A stretch of DNA of 64,000 nucleotides from Mactromeris polynyma. Lineage: Eukaryota > Mollusca > Bivalvia > Venerida > Mactridae. The position numbers and the translations under genes were made by a program. The notes beneath the pieces were generated by a model. The model searched no databases, had not been told where the DNA came from, and saw only the letters and a list, made by a program, of their open reading frames with translations. Positions 26,601-38,472 of this stretch are shown here, in pieces. Location: NCBI GenBank assembly GCA_032209605.1, contig JASFXZ010000010.1:9569385-9633384 (forward strand). Direction: 5' to 3'. Position 1 is the stretch's first letter. The number at the start of each line of letters is the position of its first letter.

Positions 26601-29600
26601 AAAAATTTAATATAATTGTGAATGATCCATTTTATAGTTTGTTGTTAGCTATATATTTAGTTTGTTTGTTGTTAGATATATATTTAGCGCGTGTTCCATT
26701 TTTATCCTTAATTTTCTGTTAGTATTGAAAGTAAACACGAGGTAACCATTCTTGGAGGCTTGAATGAGTTTATTGTTAAGTTTTACGGACCAGCTGGAAG
26801 TAAGTATACTTTATTGTAATGTTACTGTTTTATGAACATTTGTAAAAAACAACACATTGTAGGTATTAATTAAATGATTATTGTTTCCTGGACTTGCTGG
26901 AACTTTGGTGTAAAATGATTGGGGCAGACATATTTGTGTATTTATGTATAATTGCAGGATTTTGACACCAAATGAATTGAATACCAAACATTTGATATAA
27001 GTTTTACTTGCATTTATATGCGCATGTTGAGTCATTAAAGACATACTTGCGCCGTAAGAGATATCTGATTTACTTATAGTGTCATCTATAAGTCATAATT
27101 TAAAACTGTATGTTCGATTATATGACATTTCATTTTGTTAAAACTCCAGGTTTTCAGAGAATAAGGTCTATAAGGCTTTGTTAAGTTTCATACTGTTCTA
27201 AGATTATGTATACATTTATGTACATGTGTATATGTACTTCATTTCAGCACCATATGAAGGTGGAGTGTGGAAAGTACGCGTAGATCTTCCTGAGAAATAT
27301 CCGTTCAAATCTCCATCTATTGGTTTCATGAACAGAATCTTTCATCCTAACATAGATGAAGTGTAATTATACATATTTATAACAGTTAAATGTCGGTACA
27401 TAATGTATATTTTCGTACAAATTAATAAGTAATTAACACAATAACATTACTTATACTGCAATAAGTTTTTAATAGCAGAAAATGTGTACTTTTGCTTCCA
27501 AGTTATATTGAACACGCTTTGCACTGTAAATGTGCTCCCAGCAAATAGTTACAGTATCAATAGTTATTGATGAAGTGCTACATTTAGATTGAATGCCTGT
27601 CTGCATTGGAGGCATGGTATTGTTTTTTGGTATCAATGATGTCTCTGGGCAGAGTAAATGTTTACTCACTGATTGCGATCACTATTGTATGATATTAGTG
27701 AAAACCTGGAGAGTTGGACTCATTTATAAAAATGTATTGTGATTGTAACTTTATTAATGTCATCATTACCAACATTTTTTCTGTTGTTTTATTATAGATC
27801 AGGAACTGTATGTTTGGATGTCATCAATCAGGCATGGACAGCACTTTATGGTAAACTTTCATGTATAAATTTGTACACATAATTGTTCTCGGTACTGCTC
27901 ATAGAATGTTGACTTTCTTTCAAAGAATTTGCTACATTTATATTTGATGTCTTGGTATGGTACAAACTTTAAATAACTGAAAAGTAAGTTATCATAGATT
28001 TCTCTTATCTCATGAAACAGTTCAAAATGTATCAGTTTTGGTTTATAAAGTTACGATAAAACATGGACAGTTCTGTCGTATTGACTGTCAGCTGTGTGAA
28101 TGTACATAAACCTATAAATACGGCGTACGGTGACTGTACCCAAGCATAGAACATGTTATAAATACTCAATGCAGTCCCCTACCCAACATGCTTCATTCTG
28201 TCACGGTTTGCAAGTTTTGGTCACTGACTTCAAATCCCTTGCCCCTCACAACTGTGGTTCAAATCCCAATTGGGATGTAGAATTTGTACGTAAGGAAGTT
28301 ATCCATCTGAGTTGCTGAAGGTCGATGGTCCTACTATGGAGCTTGCTTATGCCCATAATAATGCTCAAAGGGGTATCTGGGGTCTTCCACCACCCTTATA
28401 GCTGGATAAGTCATGAAAGCCTCAGTACAAAAAACGTAATAATTTAAAGGAACCCATTTAGCATTTCTCAATTACTTAAGTTTTTCTATATATTGTTTAT
28501 GGTCCCCTTACTTTACATTACAAGTGTTTATGGGTAATTTTATTTCAGTATTATTTATCCATTTCAGATCTCTCTAATATATTTGAGTCATTTTTGCCAC
28601 AATTGCTAAGTTACCCTAATCCTATAGATCCACTCAATGGTGATGCAGCAGCAATGTATCTTCATAAACCAGAAGATTACAAGAAAAAAGTCACAGGTAT
28701 GCTTTCACTGGTTTATTACCCTTCTTTACCTCCATATTTGCGATTGTTCGTATGTGTTTTTGTCTTTTTTTAACTAATTGAATTTTGATTGTCATTTATA
28801 CAAATAAATGACTGGTGCACTAGCTTTGTGTTGTTTTAAATTTACTCGGCAAATAGAACCAGATCAGTTTCAGTGTTTCTGTTGTGGTCAAGTGGTGAAG
28901 CAAATGACTGTTTTTGGATGCAAGCTTTTAAAACGCTACTTCCTGGTGTTAAATTGCAAGATGCTGAAATTTGTTCTCACAGTCAATCATTCAAACTCAT
29001 TTTTGCATGATTACATTTTTCTTCAGTCTTCGTAATCCTCAAGTTAGTTGCAAGTAGTACTGCTTTGTAACCCAGAATCCCTGAGAGTGATTAACACAAG
29101 TTGTAATAACTGCTGTTAAAATCAATGTAAATTAGAAATAAGTTTGAACTAAAGTGAAAACATTACGATCATAATCATACATGTGAACCTTTACAGAATG
29201 CAAATCAGGAGATTGCACTCCGAAAAGAGGGAGATTGAGACTCAAAGCGGGTGTTTTTTCCGTGATTGAATTTTGTCAATGTCTATAACCATGTCATAAT
29301 AAAGCTGGTAATAGCAATGTTCTGCAAATTAACTCATAATCTAGGGGTCATCCCTGGAAAAGAAAGTCGCCAATTAAAAATCTTATTGCCAATTGTCATG
29401 TCCGAATACAATAGAAACCTGTGAAACTTGAATAAACAACATGACAAGCAAGGGTCGTGTCCTATTTTGATCATTGTCACCAAGCGCTTGATTCCATGAT
29501 TGGAAGCGTCTATATAACCCCAAAAACATGGTACATACGATTTTCAGACTGGTATCCAGATTTTAGTGCTTCCAGTTATCAGTTTGACAAGTAATTACAG

Positions 29601-29925
29601 CAAACCAGTCGGAAATGAACTAAAAATTACCCCATAACAAAAATTTACGATGTTTACTTTGAAAATCGGGATATCGCTTCTCCCCGAAAGAGAGCGTGAG
29701 TGGCCTGTCAAAACAGGGAGTCTCCAGCAGAAATCTGGAGAGTTTCATGTATGCCTAACTTCTCACGTTAATTACGATGCATCATATAATGCTATTGTTT
29801 TTGTAGAATATGTAAAGAAATATGCAACAGAAGAAGCTATACGTGAACAAGAACATCAAGATTCATCTAGTGAAAGTTCTATGAGTAGCTTTTCCGATGA
29901 TGAAGTTCAAGATATGGAACTTTAG
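23640..29925 (+). CDS. UBE2H: Ubiquitin-conjugating enzyme E2 H, six exons, complete
   Basis: The E2 that works with the GID/CTLH E3 complex (family knowledge). Exons are 23640-23692, 26723-26799, 27248-27362, 27798-27850, 28568-28696 and 29807-29925; phases agree and the product is 181 residues (human 183). It starts [18 protein letters not shown]. The UBC fold includes [20 protein letters not shown], the HPN motif at 76-78 and the active-site SGTVCLDV with C87, the same position as recalled for human. DPLNGDAA follows, and the acidic serine-rich tail ends QDMEL, the UBE2H hallmark. Intron 1 has U12-type splice signals. Introns hold a foldback MITE, SINEs and no coding lesions. Confidence 0.97.
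24196..24343 (-). repeat. tRNA-derived SINE, copy A
   Basis: Read on the minus strand it begins GGCGCAGTGGTCGAGGGGTA (A box) and carries GCGAGTTCGACTCATGCG (B box), followed by a body ending ...GGAAGCAGTCATC. Related copies are at 38473-38882 and 47876-48024. Confidence 0.7.
24308..24394. repeat. SINE-head hairpin
   Basis: TCAGGAGTCAGGCTCTCTAC (24307 on) is followed about 60 bp later by GTAGAGAGCCTGACTCCTGA, its exact inverse. The head of the SINE is thus duplicated in opposite orientation. Confidence 0.85.
25501..25660. mobile_element. Foldback MITE, copy 2
   Basis: Same arms as 21629-21749 (TTGAAACAAACTATTTTAATG and inverse) around GGCCTATTTACTA...TAGTAAATAGGCC. The ends extend as CACAGGTACT and GTACCTGTG. 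About 3.9 kb from copy 1, inside the U12-type intron. Confidence 0.85.
26431..26585 (+). repeat. tRNA-derived SINE fragment
   Basis: TAGTTTACAAGGTGCCTGGC (A-box-like) followed by GGTCATGGGTTTGAACAC (B-box-like) and a body ending near ATAAGGCTCCAAAGTGATTA. Near the 3' end of UBE2H intron 1. Confidence 0.5.
28175..28435 (+). repeat. tRNA-derived SINE with long body (UBE2H intron 4)
   Basis: CTTGCCCCTCACAACTGTGG then GGTTCAAATCCCAATTGGGA (B box), then GGAAGTTATCCATCTGAG, GTCGATGGTCCTACT, GGTATCTGGGGTCTTCCACC and ATAGCTGGATAAGTC. This order resembles a SINE widespread in bivalve genomes (recollection), and is one reason for suggesting a bivalve. Confidence 0.7.
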
Positions 29926-31904
29926 CATTAGGCCCCCGCATTATTGTTAATCATGTCAAGTCATCACATTCTGTACCATTGTCACTTTAATATGTTATAT
30001 ATTTTTACTCTATCTCTGATACGCTTTGTGCTTTAGTTTCTTGTTGTAGAAGAACCGATGTTTTTCTTAGTTCAACGTCACAATGCCATAAAAATATTGA
30101 ATCTTAAATTTTTTGCTGGGACATGTTTTGTAAGTAGTAAGTTACGTGCTTGGTTTATATGTTTCTTAGTGTTAATGCAGTTGTTATAATTGTCAATTAT
30201 CATGGTTCCTTTGTCCACTTATCTTTTCTTGCAAAATGTAGCGTAGTTTGGAGATTATCTCCTAACTCAACTTGATTTTCAGACAATGCTAAAGAAAGCT
30301 CTCTGATATTTGATGCTATTGTTGTTAGGTATAATTATTTACAGTATCGGCTTATGGCTGGTAAAATATGGTATGCTTTGCCTAATTGATATTTTTGAGA
30401 TTGTACTTCTAGTATGACGGGACAGTTATTGGTGGCTTCTAGGGACATGTGTTTGTACATAATTTATATCCTGCCCTTATTGTTAAATTAGCTTAGCCTA
30501 TTATTCATTTATACCTGATTTTAATCTTGGACTGTTCCATATGTCTTTTAGTTAGGGGTGTCATTGATAGAAGCAATATAGATGTGTTATTGTTACCAGC
30601 AAGTTTAATGAAATCAATACAGAGTTTGAATGTCGATACAATTGAAAAAATCTTGTTTGTTTACGGAGCAGAAGTTAAGGGAAGTTAATATTTTACTATT
30701 TTTTCGTTTTCACCATCAACTCCGTGCAGTGCCCAATTGTGCATGTTTGCCCATAGAAAAAACTCTTTGTTTTAAGTTGCTCTACATAGTGATGTTTTAG
30801 AACAATTTGGGTGTTAAATAATGTTTATGTAGATTCACTGGGATAAGCTTCAGTTAAGATCTTTAACTCTTTATTTTCTAAATTTATTTATCTTATATTC
30901 TTCATTAATATATACACTTGGACGAATTGATGTATCAGTGATATATTTGACTTGATTTGTCGATACAGAGTTGGCCATCTATGACACCCCTACTTTTAGT
31001 TTGAATGTTTTCTTAAAGTTAATTGCTAATAAATAATTCAGAATGTATTTTTTTGTAATATGGCCTCTGTTGAGCGTATATTTGTGCTGCCTAGCAAAGT
31101 ACTAAGTTGTATAGTGTTGTTTATGTTAGGATACAATCTAGTTTTTGTTCTACAAAACTTGGCAATTTCATAGAAATACATTATTGAAAGGTATACACAC
31201 TTTGAACCTAGACCATCAAGTCTTTACTTTAATACCATTCTATTTTGCAAGCATGTCTGTCAGATTGCAATCATGTTTCTGAATCACATTCCTAAAATCA
31301 AAGAAGTTACAATACTTCAAGAATAGTAATATAATTAATTAGCCGATAAAGACTTGCTTTGAGCAAAAAATGAACATTATAAGTGTCACGAAAGCGCCAG
31401 CATTAAAGCAAACTTGGGTTTATTGTAGACTTTTTGGTCCCTTGTCAACCACCTATATATCAGCCATGGCTGCTAAATATGTTTTATTTTTACAAAATGT
31501 GCTTATTCCCAATATATGTTAGTTGCTGTCTTTTCATATGTTGGACTAGTAATGTATTGGTGGCAAGCACTATGGTGTTAAAGCTACTTGTATAGCTACT
31601 TGTTTCTATTGTAAAACAAAATGGTTGACTCTTCAATTTGGGTTTTGTATCTAAGTAATTATGAATTACACATATTACTTTTGTATGGAAATATCCATCT
31701 GTTTGTTGAGCTTTGTGAAGGGTATGTGTTTGGTTATTTTGTTGACATCTGCACAAAAACCCTTTGCTGACATATATTGAAATCCAAAGGTACAACTTTT
31801 GACATGTGCTCACAGCTGAATTCTCTCCCTTACTTAAACTTGGATTTTTTGTGTTGTTTTTTCATATTTAAATACAGGTAGCTCTTATGTCAGTGACATT
31901 TAGA

Positions 31905-32050
31905 TCTTAGGTTAGAAATCTGAATTTGGTGACCAGTCTCAAAACAAAAGCATCTGATTGGTTAGTTCTGAATGCAGTTTTGAAATGAACCAATGACAAG
32001 GCAGCATTCTAAGACTGGTCACCAAATTCAGTCTTATAATCTTAAACCCT
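31905..32050. mobile_element. Palindromic CCAAT-containing MITE, copy g (best preserved)
   Basis: Left arm TCTGAATTTGGTGACCAGTC, right arm GACTGGTCACCAAATTCAGT: almost perfect inverses about 140 bp apart. Internal CTGATTGGTTAG and GAACCAATGACAAGGCAGC give two CCAAT boxes in opposite orientation. Confidence 0.8.
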
Positions 32051-33493
32051 TGCCACCATTATAAATGATATTGTTATGTTTGATTTCTGAGTAAATGTTG
32101 TTGACTAGCCTTGTAAGAAAAATTCTTTTTCTATTTAGAATATATAAATGTATCTATTTGATATATATGATATGTATGTATTTCGAAAATGTTCAAGTAT
32201 CTATGACAACAGGTTGTGCTTATTTGTACACAATGACTGATAATCTGTATGTTTGGCTTCGATGTTAGTTCCTATACCTCATACTAATAGTTAAAACATT
32301 TGTTTGTATTAAGCTTTTTTTGAAACTAGTCAAAATGTATGAAATTATTGGCTCTCAAAAGTATTTGAATATCAAACTTTCTGTGCTTTTTCTGTTGTAG
32401 ATTTTATTTCTTTTCTAGGATAACTGTGTAGGTTTTTTTCTTTATTTTTCATGTAGGTCTTTTGTATGAGTTGGCATTGAGATTATGCTGCGTTAATTGA
32501 CCACACGCTTGACCATAAGCGCTATTGTGTAATACTTTCTAAAACACTGCCTGTGTCACACATTGGAATGTTACAAAACTGATGAAACAATATTCATTTT
32601 AAAAATTAACATCAAATTGATCATGTGACTAAATAATAATGTTATTATTATCATGCTGTCAACTATTTAAATTCATATATGTACAAAATTGCATTTCATC
32701 TACACTTATACTGTTATGCCAAACTCACTTGTCTTCTAAAACTAATTGGTCACATGGGTAATTATTGCTTACAATGTCCATTGTCGGACACTTGTCAGTA
32801 CTGTTACTCAGTTCAATCAATAATGATAGATTTTTTCTCTATGATCAAGTCCATTCTGGTTCAGCCTCACTTGGGTTTTTGCATACTTATCTATGTTACT
32901 TTATGATTTAACAGAGATATGTTCTAATTTAAAAGCCGTACTATCTTGTAAAATTGCTGTATGGGTTTAATTTCTGGGGCTAAAATGAGACGTCTTGTAT
33001 TTCATAAGTCACTGTAATCATAACTGGAGAATAACGTTCAAATTAAGATAAATCAGTATTATTCCATATGATACCATCTTCGGAGAGTTTGACGCAAAAC
33101 TGTTATAACTGAATCTTGGTAGAGAAGCAGTTGCTACAGTGTTGCACTAATCCCAGTATTTATAGGCAGATCACCAATTAGTGCATTTTATCACTCATTG
33201 AATTGACCTTTTAAATTGGATATTGATTGACATTCAATAATACTCTAAACTTTACTTGTCTTACATATTTTACAACTTCCGTTCGTATTATGAAGGAATT
33301 TAAGTTTTCTTACTAATGTACTCTATTTAATTTCACTCTGAAATCTCCAGGATAAGTAGAATTATGTTTTCAATGGGATAAATCATAAGTTTGTTTAATA
33401 ATTAATTCCTAAGATTAACTCTTTCCTACAAATACTTCTATCTGAGAGATTTCTATATTTCTGCAGTTATCGGCCAGTGTTGGATAAGTTGAT

Positions 33494-33586
33494 GCTGGCC
33501 ATCCATCAATAGGTACAGAATGTTGCTGGCCATCCGTCAATAGGTACAGAATGTCACTGGTCATCCATTGACAGGTACAGAATGTC
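33494..33586 (+). repeat. Three 31-bp tandem repeats
   Basis: GGTACAGAATGT recurs at 33512, 33543 and 33574. The unit is CTGGCCATCCATCAATA plus GGTACAGAATGTTG, with point differences. Confidence 0.9.
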
Positions 33587-34011
33587 TTATATACCGGTAA
33601 GCTTATTGACTTCATCCTTTTGTGAAGTCTAGGCAAACATATTAGGCCCCCCCAATTAAAATGTTCTTAACTTTGAATTGTTTATTTATGTAAAGATTGT
33701 TTTCTTAATCTGTTTATTTTTTCTCTTATGTATTAATCTGATATTGTTTTATACGTATTGTTGATTGTAAATATGCAAATCCAAATTTTATCATATAAAT
33801 GTAGGGAATACGTTTAGTATTTTACATTTTAGTTGAGCATTTAATGTCATTACTTTTGTTACGAATGATTAATATGTATATGTCAGTGTGCTAGATGATG
33901 GTATTGCTAGAATCCCGTTGTAATGTTACTATGTCTTGTAATGATATCTCCTTGTGTCAGCGTGTAGATTGGGTTCCTTATTCTGCAGCTTTTGTGACTT
34001 CAGAGACCAAA

Positions 34012-34150
34012 GTGTGAGGCTTTAAACGTGAGTTCGGAGAAAAATCTCAAAACTCAGCCTTTTATTGTTAAGTTCTGAGCTCAGTCTGAAAATTGACTAA
34101 TCACAAGGCTTCATTCCGAGTCTGGTCTCCAAGTTCAGATTTATGACCCT
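34012..34150. mobile_element. CCAAT-type MITE, copy h
   Basis: TGAGTTCGGAGAAAAATCTC ... CTGAGCTCAGTCTGAAAATTG ... TCACAAGGCTTCATTCCGAG ... CTGGTCTCCAAGTTCAGATT: family order kept. Confidence 0.55.
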
Positions 34151-35548
34151 GGGTCCATTGCTTTTGAGATATTTATTTGTCAAGATTTTGGACAAAATAT
34201 GTTTTTCCTTTATTTTAATTTTAGAGTTTGAAAATTTTGTAGTCGTATATATCTTAATTTCAAACATAAAAGATGTTTAGTGGTAGGGAAAAAAATAACA
34301 ATATTCAAAAAATGTTTAAAAATAAATGCTTACATTTTAAAAGTTTCTTCTTCGGCGTATCTGCCATATTGTCCAACCAACCATCATCACATGACTTTTG
34401 TGAAGGCAGTGGCTGTTGCTGTACTGCAAGGGAAGATAACTGCTGTATGGAGTTTGTAAAAGTTATTGTTTCATATGTGCTTAAACTGTTCAATATAGAA
34501 ATGTGAAATATTTTTCAGTATATTATTCTCATGTGCTGACAACTCATTTGTATGGGTCTTGAAGGTGGGCGTATTGTAATCACTGTGTAGGTTAGCTGGT
34601 CTGTCCATCCGAAACACCTCATGTGTTGGCTATAACTTCGAATGATTTATGGGATTTATTATAATAATAATATTAAATTGTCAGGACCAGTTTACAATAG
34701 GATTGGGACAAACTAGAAGTATCTTGCATATTCTTTAGCTCTGAGAGTCTTTAATCAAGACTGGTTTATTTTGATGTCACTGAAAACAGAAATACGGCCG
34801 TCCTTGTTAGCAGTGAACGTAACCAACTCATTTTTACAGTACTAAACTAATAAAAAATACCTGCTAGTACCCACTGTAAAAAATCTGGTTCATATAACCT
34901 CAAACGAACATTTGTTAAAGATGGCTTAACTTCTTTTATATGAAGTATTCAGTTTGTCTGTATAGTATTGTAGGCATGCATTGACTAATTTATAACAGTG
35001 TGTTACAGTTGAAATTTCTGCATAAACTAACAATGTCTGTATAAAAAGTGTTAGGGTAATAGGTGTATAGATAACCTTTCTATAGTTGATATGGGCCCTT
35101 CTAACAAGATTATAGGCTTCCAATATTTTTTGTGACTGTTTAATTTTCTCTCGGGCCAACCTGGAGTTTTACTAAAAAAAATAGTCGACTGTGTAGAACT
35201 GTATAGTGTGAGAAAATAAAATATTGGCTCATTTTTTCTCAGCCTCCAGTAATAAATGTACTTATAATGAATATGTGATGTATGCCAACCTACATTGTGT
35301 GCGAGATATGTCGTCTTACATGTGTGGGAAGCGAGTATGAAAGGTGATTTGTTTTATTTGTATACCTTATCTAGATTGAACTGATATTTATGTATTGTAT
35401 AAGAACAATAAAAATAATTCAAAATAACCTCGGAAGTTTTCTTCTTATGACCTCAGTTTGGTTTCACTGTTCTCATCCAGTGTATGATTGTCTGTGACTG
35501 GTGTAATTCTATAACCGATGGGACAGTAGCTGTTTAACTCGGTCAAAC

Positions 35549-35697
35549 TACAGTAAACCTCAATAACAAGACCACCCTCTGGTCTTAATACTGAGGTTGA
35601 GTAAAGCACATAACAATGAATATGGAGTTGCAAATTGTGCTCTTAGTTTTGAGGTGGTCTTATTATTGAGGTGGTCTTTAAAGGAGGTTTTACTGTA
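35549..35697. mobile_element. CAGTAAACCTC MITE, copy 4
   Basis: Ends TACAGTAAACCTCAATAAC and GGAGGTTTTACTGTA with TA at both sides; internal AAGACCACC / GGTGGTCTT blocks are inverse. Confidence 0.75.
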
Positions 35698-35898
35698 CTT
35701 GTTTAGCACGGATTATATTCTATTAACAGTCTTAGCAAAGCTTGACTGGTGCTTGTGTACTTACTTGTTCTTAGAAACACGGAAATCACACGGATTGTGA
35801 GGGCTTTGTCCATATTCAAATTCATACAACGTAATTCTCTGTACTGGTATGCAGCACAATCTGCAGTTTTAATTAAAAATAACTACGCCTCTCCGAAG

Positions 35899-36255
35899 TT
35901 GAAAGTGGTCGCGCCATTGCATTTCTGATGCAAGGGCAGCGACAAAATCAAGTTATATGTAGTTTGGTCTGCATGTTTCGCAAATAGGAAGTCTTGTTAG
36001 GTATTTAGAGTCACGTGGAGGGTTGCCGACCGAACACGACCTGGTCGTTCTCGTTTGTCTCCAATATATGCCGAATCAGCTCCGTACCGCCGTGAAAACG
36101 GCACTTAATACAGCAGGGACACACAGTCACATAATTCACCTCAAAACCGTGATGAATCGTTTGACAGAGGTTAACTTACGAGCTTGTCATCCCTATATTG
36201 GTTTGTCACTTACACCACAACGTCGGTTGTATTGGTTGATAGCACGTTCTCCATG
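35899..36255 (+). pseudogene. Tc1-like transposase N-terminal relic
   Basis: VESGRAIAFLMQGQRQNQV (from 35899) matches the first helix-turn-helix. VADRTRPGRSR is the GRPR-type AT-hook linker. After a frameshift, LRTAVKTALNTAGTHSHII and LRACHPYIGLSLTPQRR follow to 36255. Stops and frame changes make it dead; the catalytic DDE part is absent. Confidence 0.8.
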
Positions 36256-36680
36256 AGACATTAGGTCAAAGGATATAACTTTTGTCACCACAACCTCACT
36301 AAACCGTTCATAACATTACATCGCTAAACATCATTACCTCGTACAAGACCGTATCATGGTTCTATGTTAAAAATACTTGAAACTTATAAGGGCGTCAATT
36401 AAGTGAGCCATTTCGTTGATAAAAGATCCTGTCAAAGAGTGTTAAGAATTTCTCATAACCGTTAATTGGGCATTAATGTGAAATTGTGCAATTAATTGGG
36501 AAATTGCCTGACAATGATTATACTGACACAAGTAATTAAGCCGATATTTTAAGTAAACTGAAAATGATGTACTGTACCAGTTACCTACTTTATTTTGTCA
36601 GAATGAACTATTTCACTGTAGCTTGTCTGACAGTGTCACAATTATTGAACAAAGACTTCCAGCACAACAAAGATAAACTA
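36256..36680. other. Intergenic, nothing recognised
   Basis: No family similarity or clear repeat. Confidence 0.5.
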
Positions 36681-37165
36681 CGCGTACAGCACATTCAAAC
36701 GTGGAGCAAACTCAAACTACTCGTACGGTAAACCCGAAGTACTCGTACAGCTATTAAACAACACGTACAGTGAACTCAAGTTACTCGAACAGAAAATATT
36801 AAAACTATTCGAACAGAACGTAAATACACAAAGCGAAATCAAACTACCTGACCAGATAGTGAATACACGTAACATGCTACTCGTACGTGAATTTTCACAA
36901 CATGCTACTATAATACAGCACATGAATACACACAGCATGCTACTCATCCAGAGCGTGAATAAACACACATGATACTCGTACAAAACGTATTTTCCCACAA
37001 CATGCTACCCATCAGAACGTGAATACACACAACATACTTCTCGTACACAACGTGAATACACACAACATACTATTCGTAAAGAAATAAGTAAACACACTCA
37101 AGCTACTCATGCAAACAGGATTAAACACATCAGACACAAGCTTCTCGTACAAAATAAGTCTGGTT
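36681..37165 (+). repeat. Degenerate minisatellite, CTCGTACA / GAATACACACA units
   Basis: ACTCGTACAG-type and GTGAATACACACAACATGCT-type blocks alternate about fifteen times with a period of roughly 30-35 bp and many indels. No frame stays open, so it is not a coding repeat. Confidence 0.75.
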
Positions 37166-38472
37166 CCCTGTCAGTGCAGGTAATCGATTCAGACTAGTAG
37201 AGAATTTGAGTTACACAAAAATGTCATTCTACAGAGTGTTCAGGCACAAAACTGAAACCTCTAATTAAGGGTATCCGCTGTTGAAAAATCCTTATAACTT
37301 CGATTCTTGGATTACCTGTTGTTTGTTAAAGATAAAATGTCATCAGCTAGTTTTTGTGAAAAAAAGTGTATGTTTGTGATTCAACTGTTTGTAAAATTGT
37401 ATTTTATCAACGCACATCAAAATGGCATTTTTGACCTAACGTCTGTTAAAATGTACTGATCTATGCGTAGCAGAGATGCTTACTCCAATCGGGTACATTT
37501 GAATGCATAATAAACGATAAATGGTATCACACTGGCACCGAAAAACAGTTTGTTATTGACTTCTTCGAGGGATGAATGCAACACAAGTCTTCACGCTTCT
37601 TTATTTATGTGCAAAGTGACTCGGTTTGCTTCAATCCCAGGACTTGGATAATATGGGCATTAAGCGTATTAAATGTTTGTACTTATTAAATAACTTATGT
37701 ACAGAGGTTTGACTATTATCACCCATGCATTATCCAAATTGTAAACCGTTAGTGTGGAAATCAATGTTTTGTCTCAGAAACTCTCTTCAACTGTCTAAAA
37801 TACACATGATTTATTGACACCGTATCTATAAACACACTGATTATAGTGTTATACAGATTCTAAATAAGATTCAACGAACGAAAACTGTCATGAAGACCAG
37901 AGTTACAAATTACAAAATGTATTGCAATAATTACCACTGTGACAATATATCCAGTCATGCTTATGAAATTTAAGCATACCTAACTAGTCAAAAGAGCTAA
38001 CTTGAAAAATAGCATTTTGCTTATCTTCAATTCCTTTCGACAAAGTGAAATGCAAAAAAGCACGTGATTTTTAACACATACTTTTTTTCGAAAGCTCAAT
38101 TCATGGGAATTATAAATGTTACATCAGAATGAAAAAATGAATGCTGTAGCTTTTGAGAATCTATGTGAATAGCAGCACTATCACTAGTACTGGGTTAGTA
38201 CTTTTGCCCAGTATAGAGTGACGGTGGATTTGTGTTCTGTGACAGAAAATTCCAAATCGAAATAAATGAGAATCATGAATAAATAATGCAGTCTGATGAT
38301 CGTGTTCGGTGTTTGATACTGGATATGGTTGTATGACAGACCTTCCTGATAATCATGTATACAAAGTGTGACTTAGCGGGCCCCGACTTTTCTTTTACAA
38401 AATATTTCAAATGAGATTTAGATTAAACTTAAATATTTTACATCGATTGTTTGCATGTTGAACCAATCCATC
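37166..38472. other. Intergenic, nothing recognised
   Basis: AT-rich; no exon, RNA gene or repeat was identified. Confidence 0.5.

Larger units (their letters stand above)
23693..26722 (+). other. U12-type (minor spliceosome) intron 1 of UBE2H
   Basis: The donor after ...GTTAAACT is GTATCCTTT, the full U12 5' splice consensus. Near the 3' end, TATCCTTAAT at about 26703-26712 matches the U12 branch site (TTCCTTRAY). The predicted branch A lies 11-12 nt from the AG at 26721-26722, inside the usual window, and no long polypyrimidine tract separates them. The intron is phase 2. It also contains a SINE, an inverted SINE piece and a foldback MITE. Confidence 0.85.
29926..35548 (+). other. UBE2H downstream region, probably a long 3' UTR then intergenic
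   Basis: No coding exon was recognised over 5.6 kb. The DNA is T-rich on the plus strand. AATAAA occurs at 31028-31033 and again near 35406, so the 3' UTR could end at either. UBE2H mRNAs in other animals have long 3' UTRs, but the end here is not determined. It contains two CCAAT-type MITEs and a 31-bp repeat. Confidence 0.4.

Noticed and set aside
29650..29806. N-terminal extension of the last UBE2H exon
   Set aside because: The stretch before 29807 is intron: the acceptor TTTTTGTAG and the phase from exon 5 define the exon, and the extension has no counterpart in the family.
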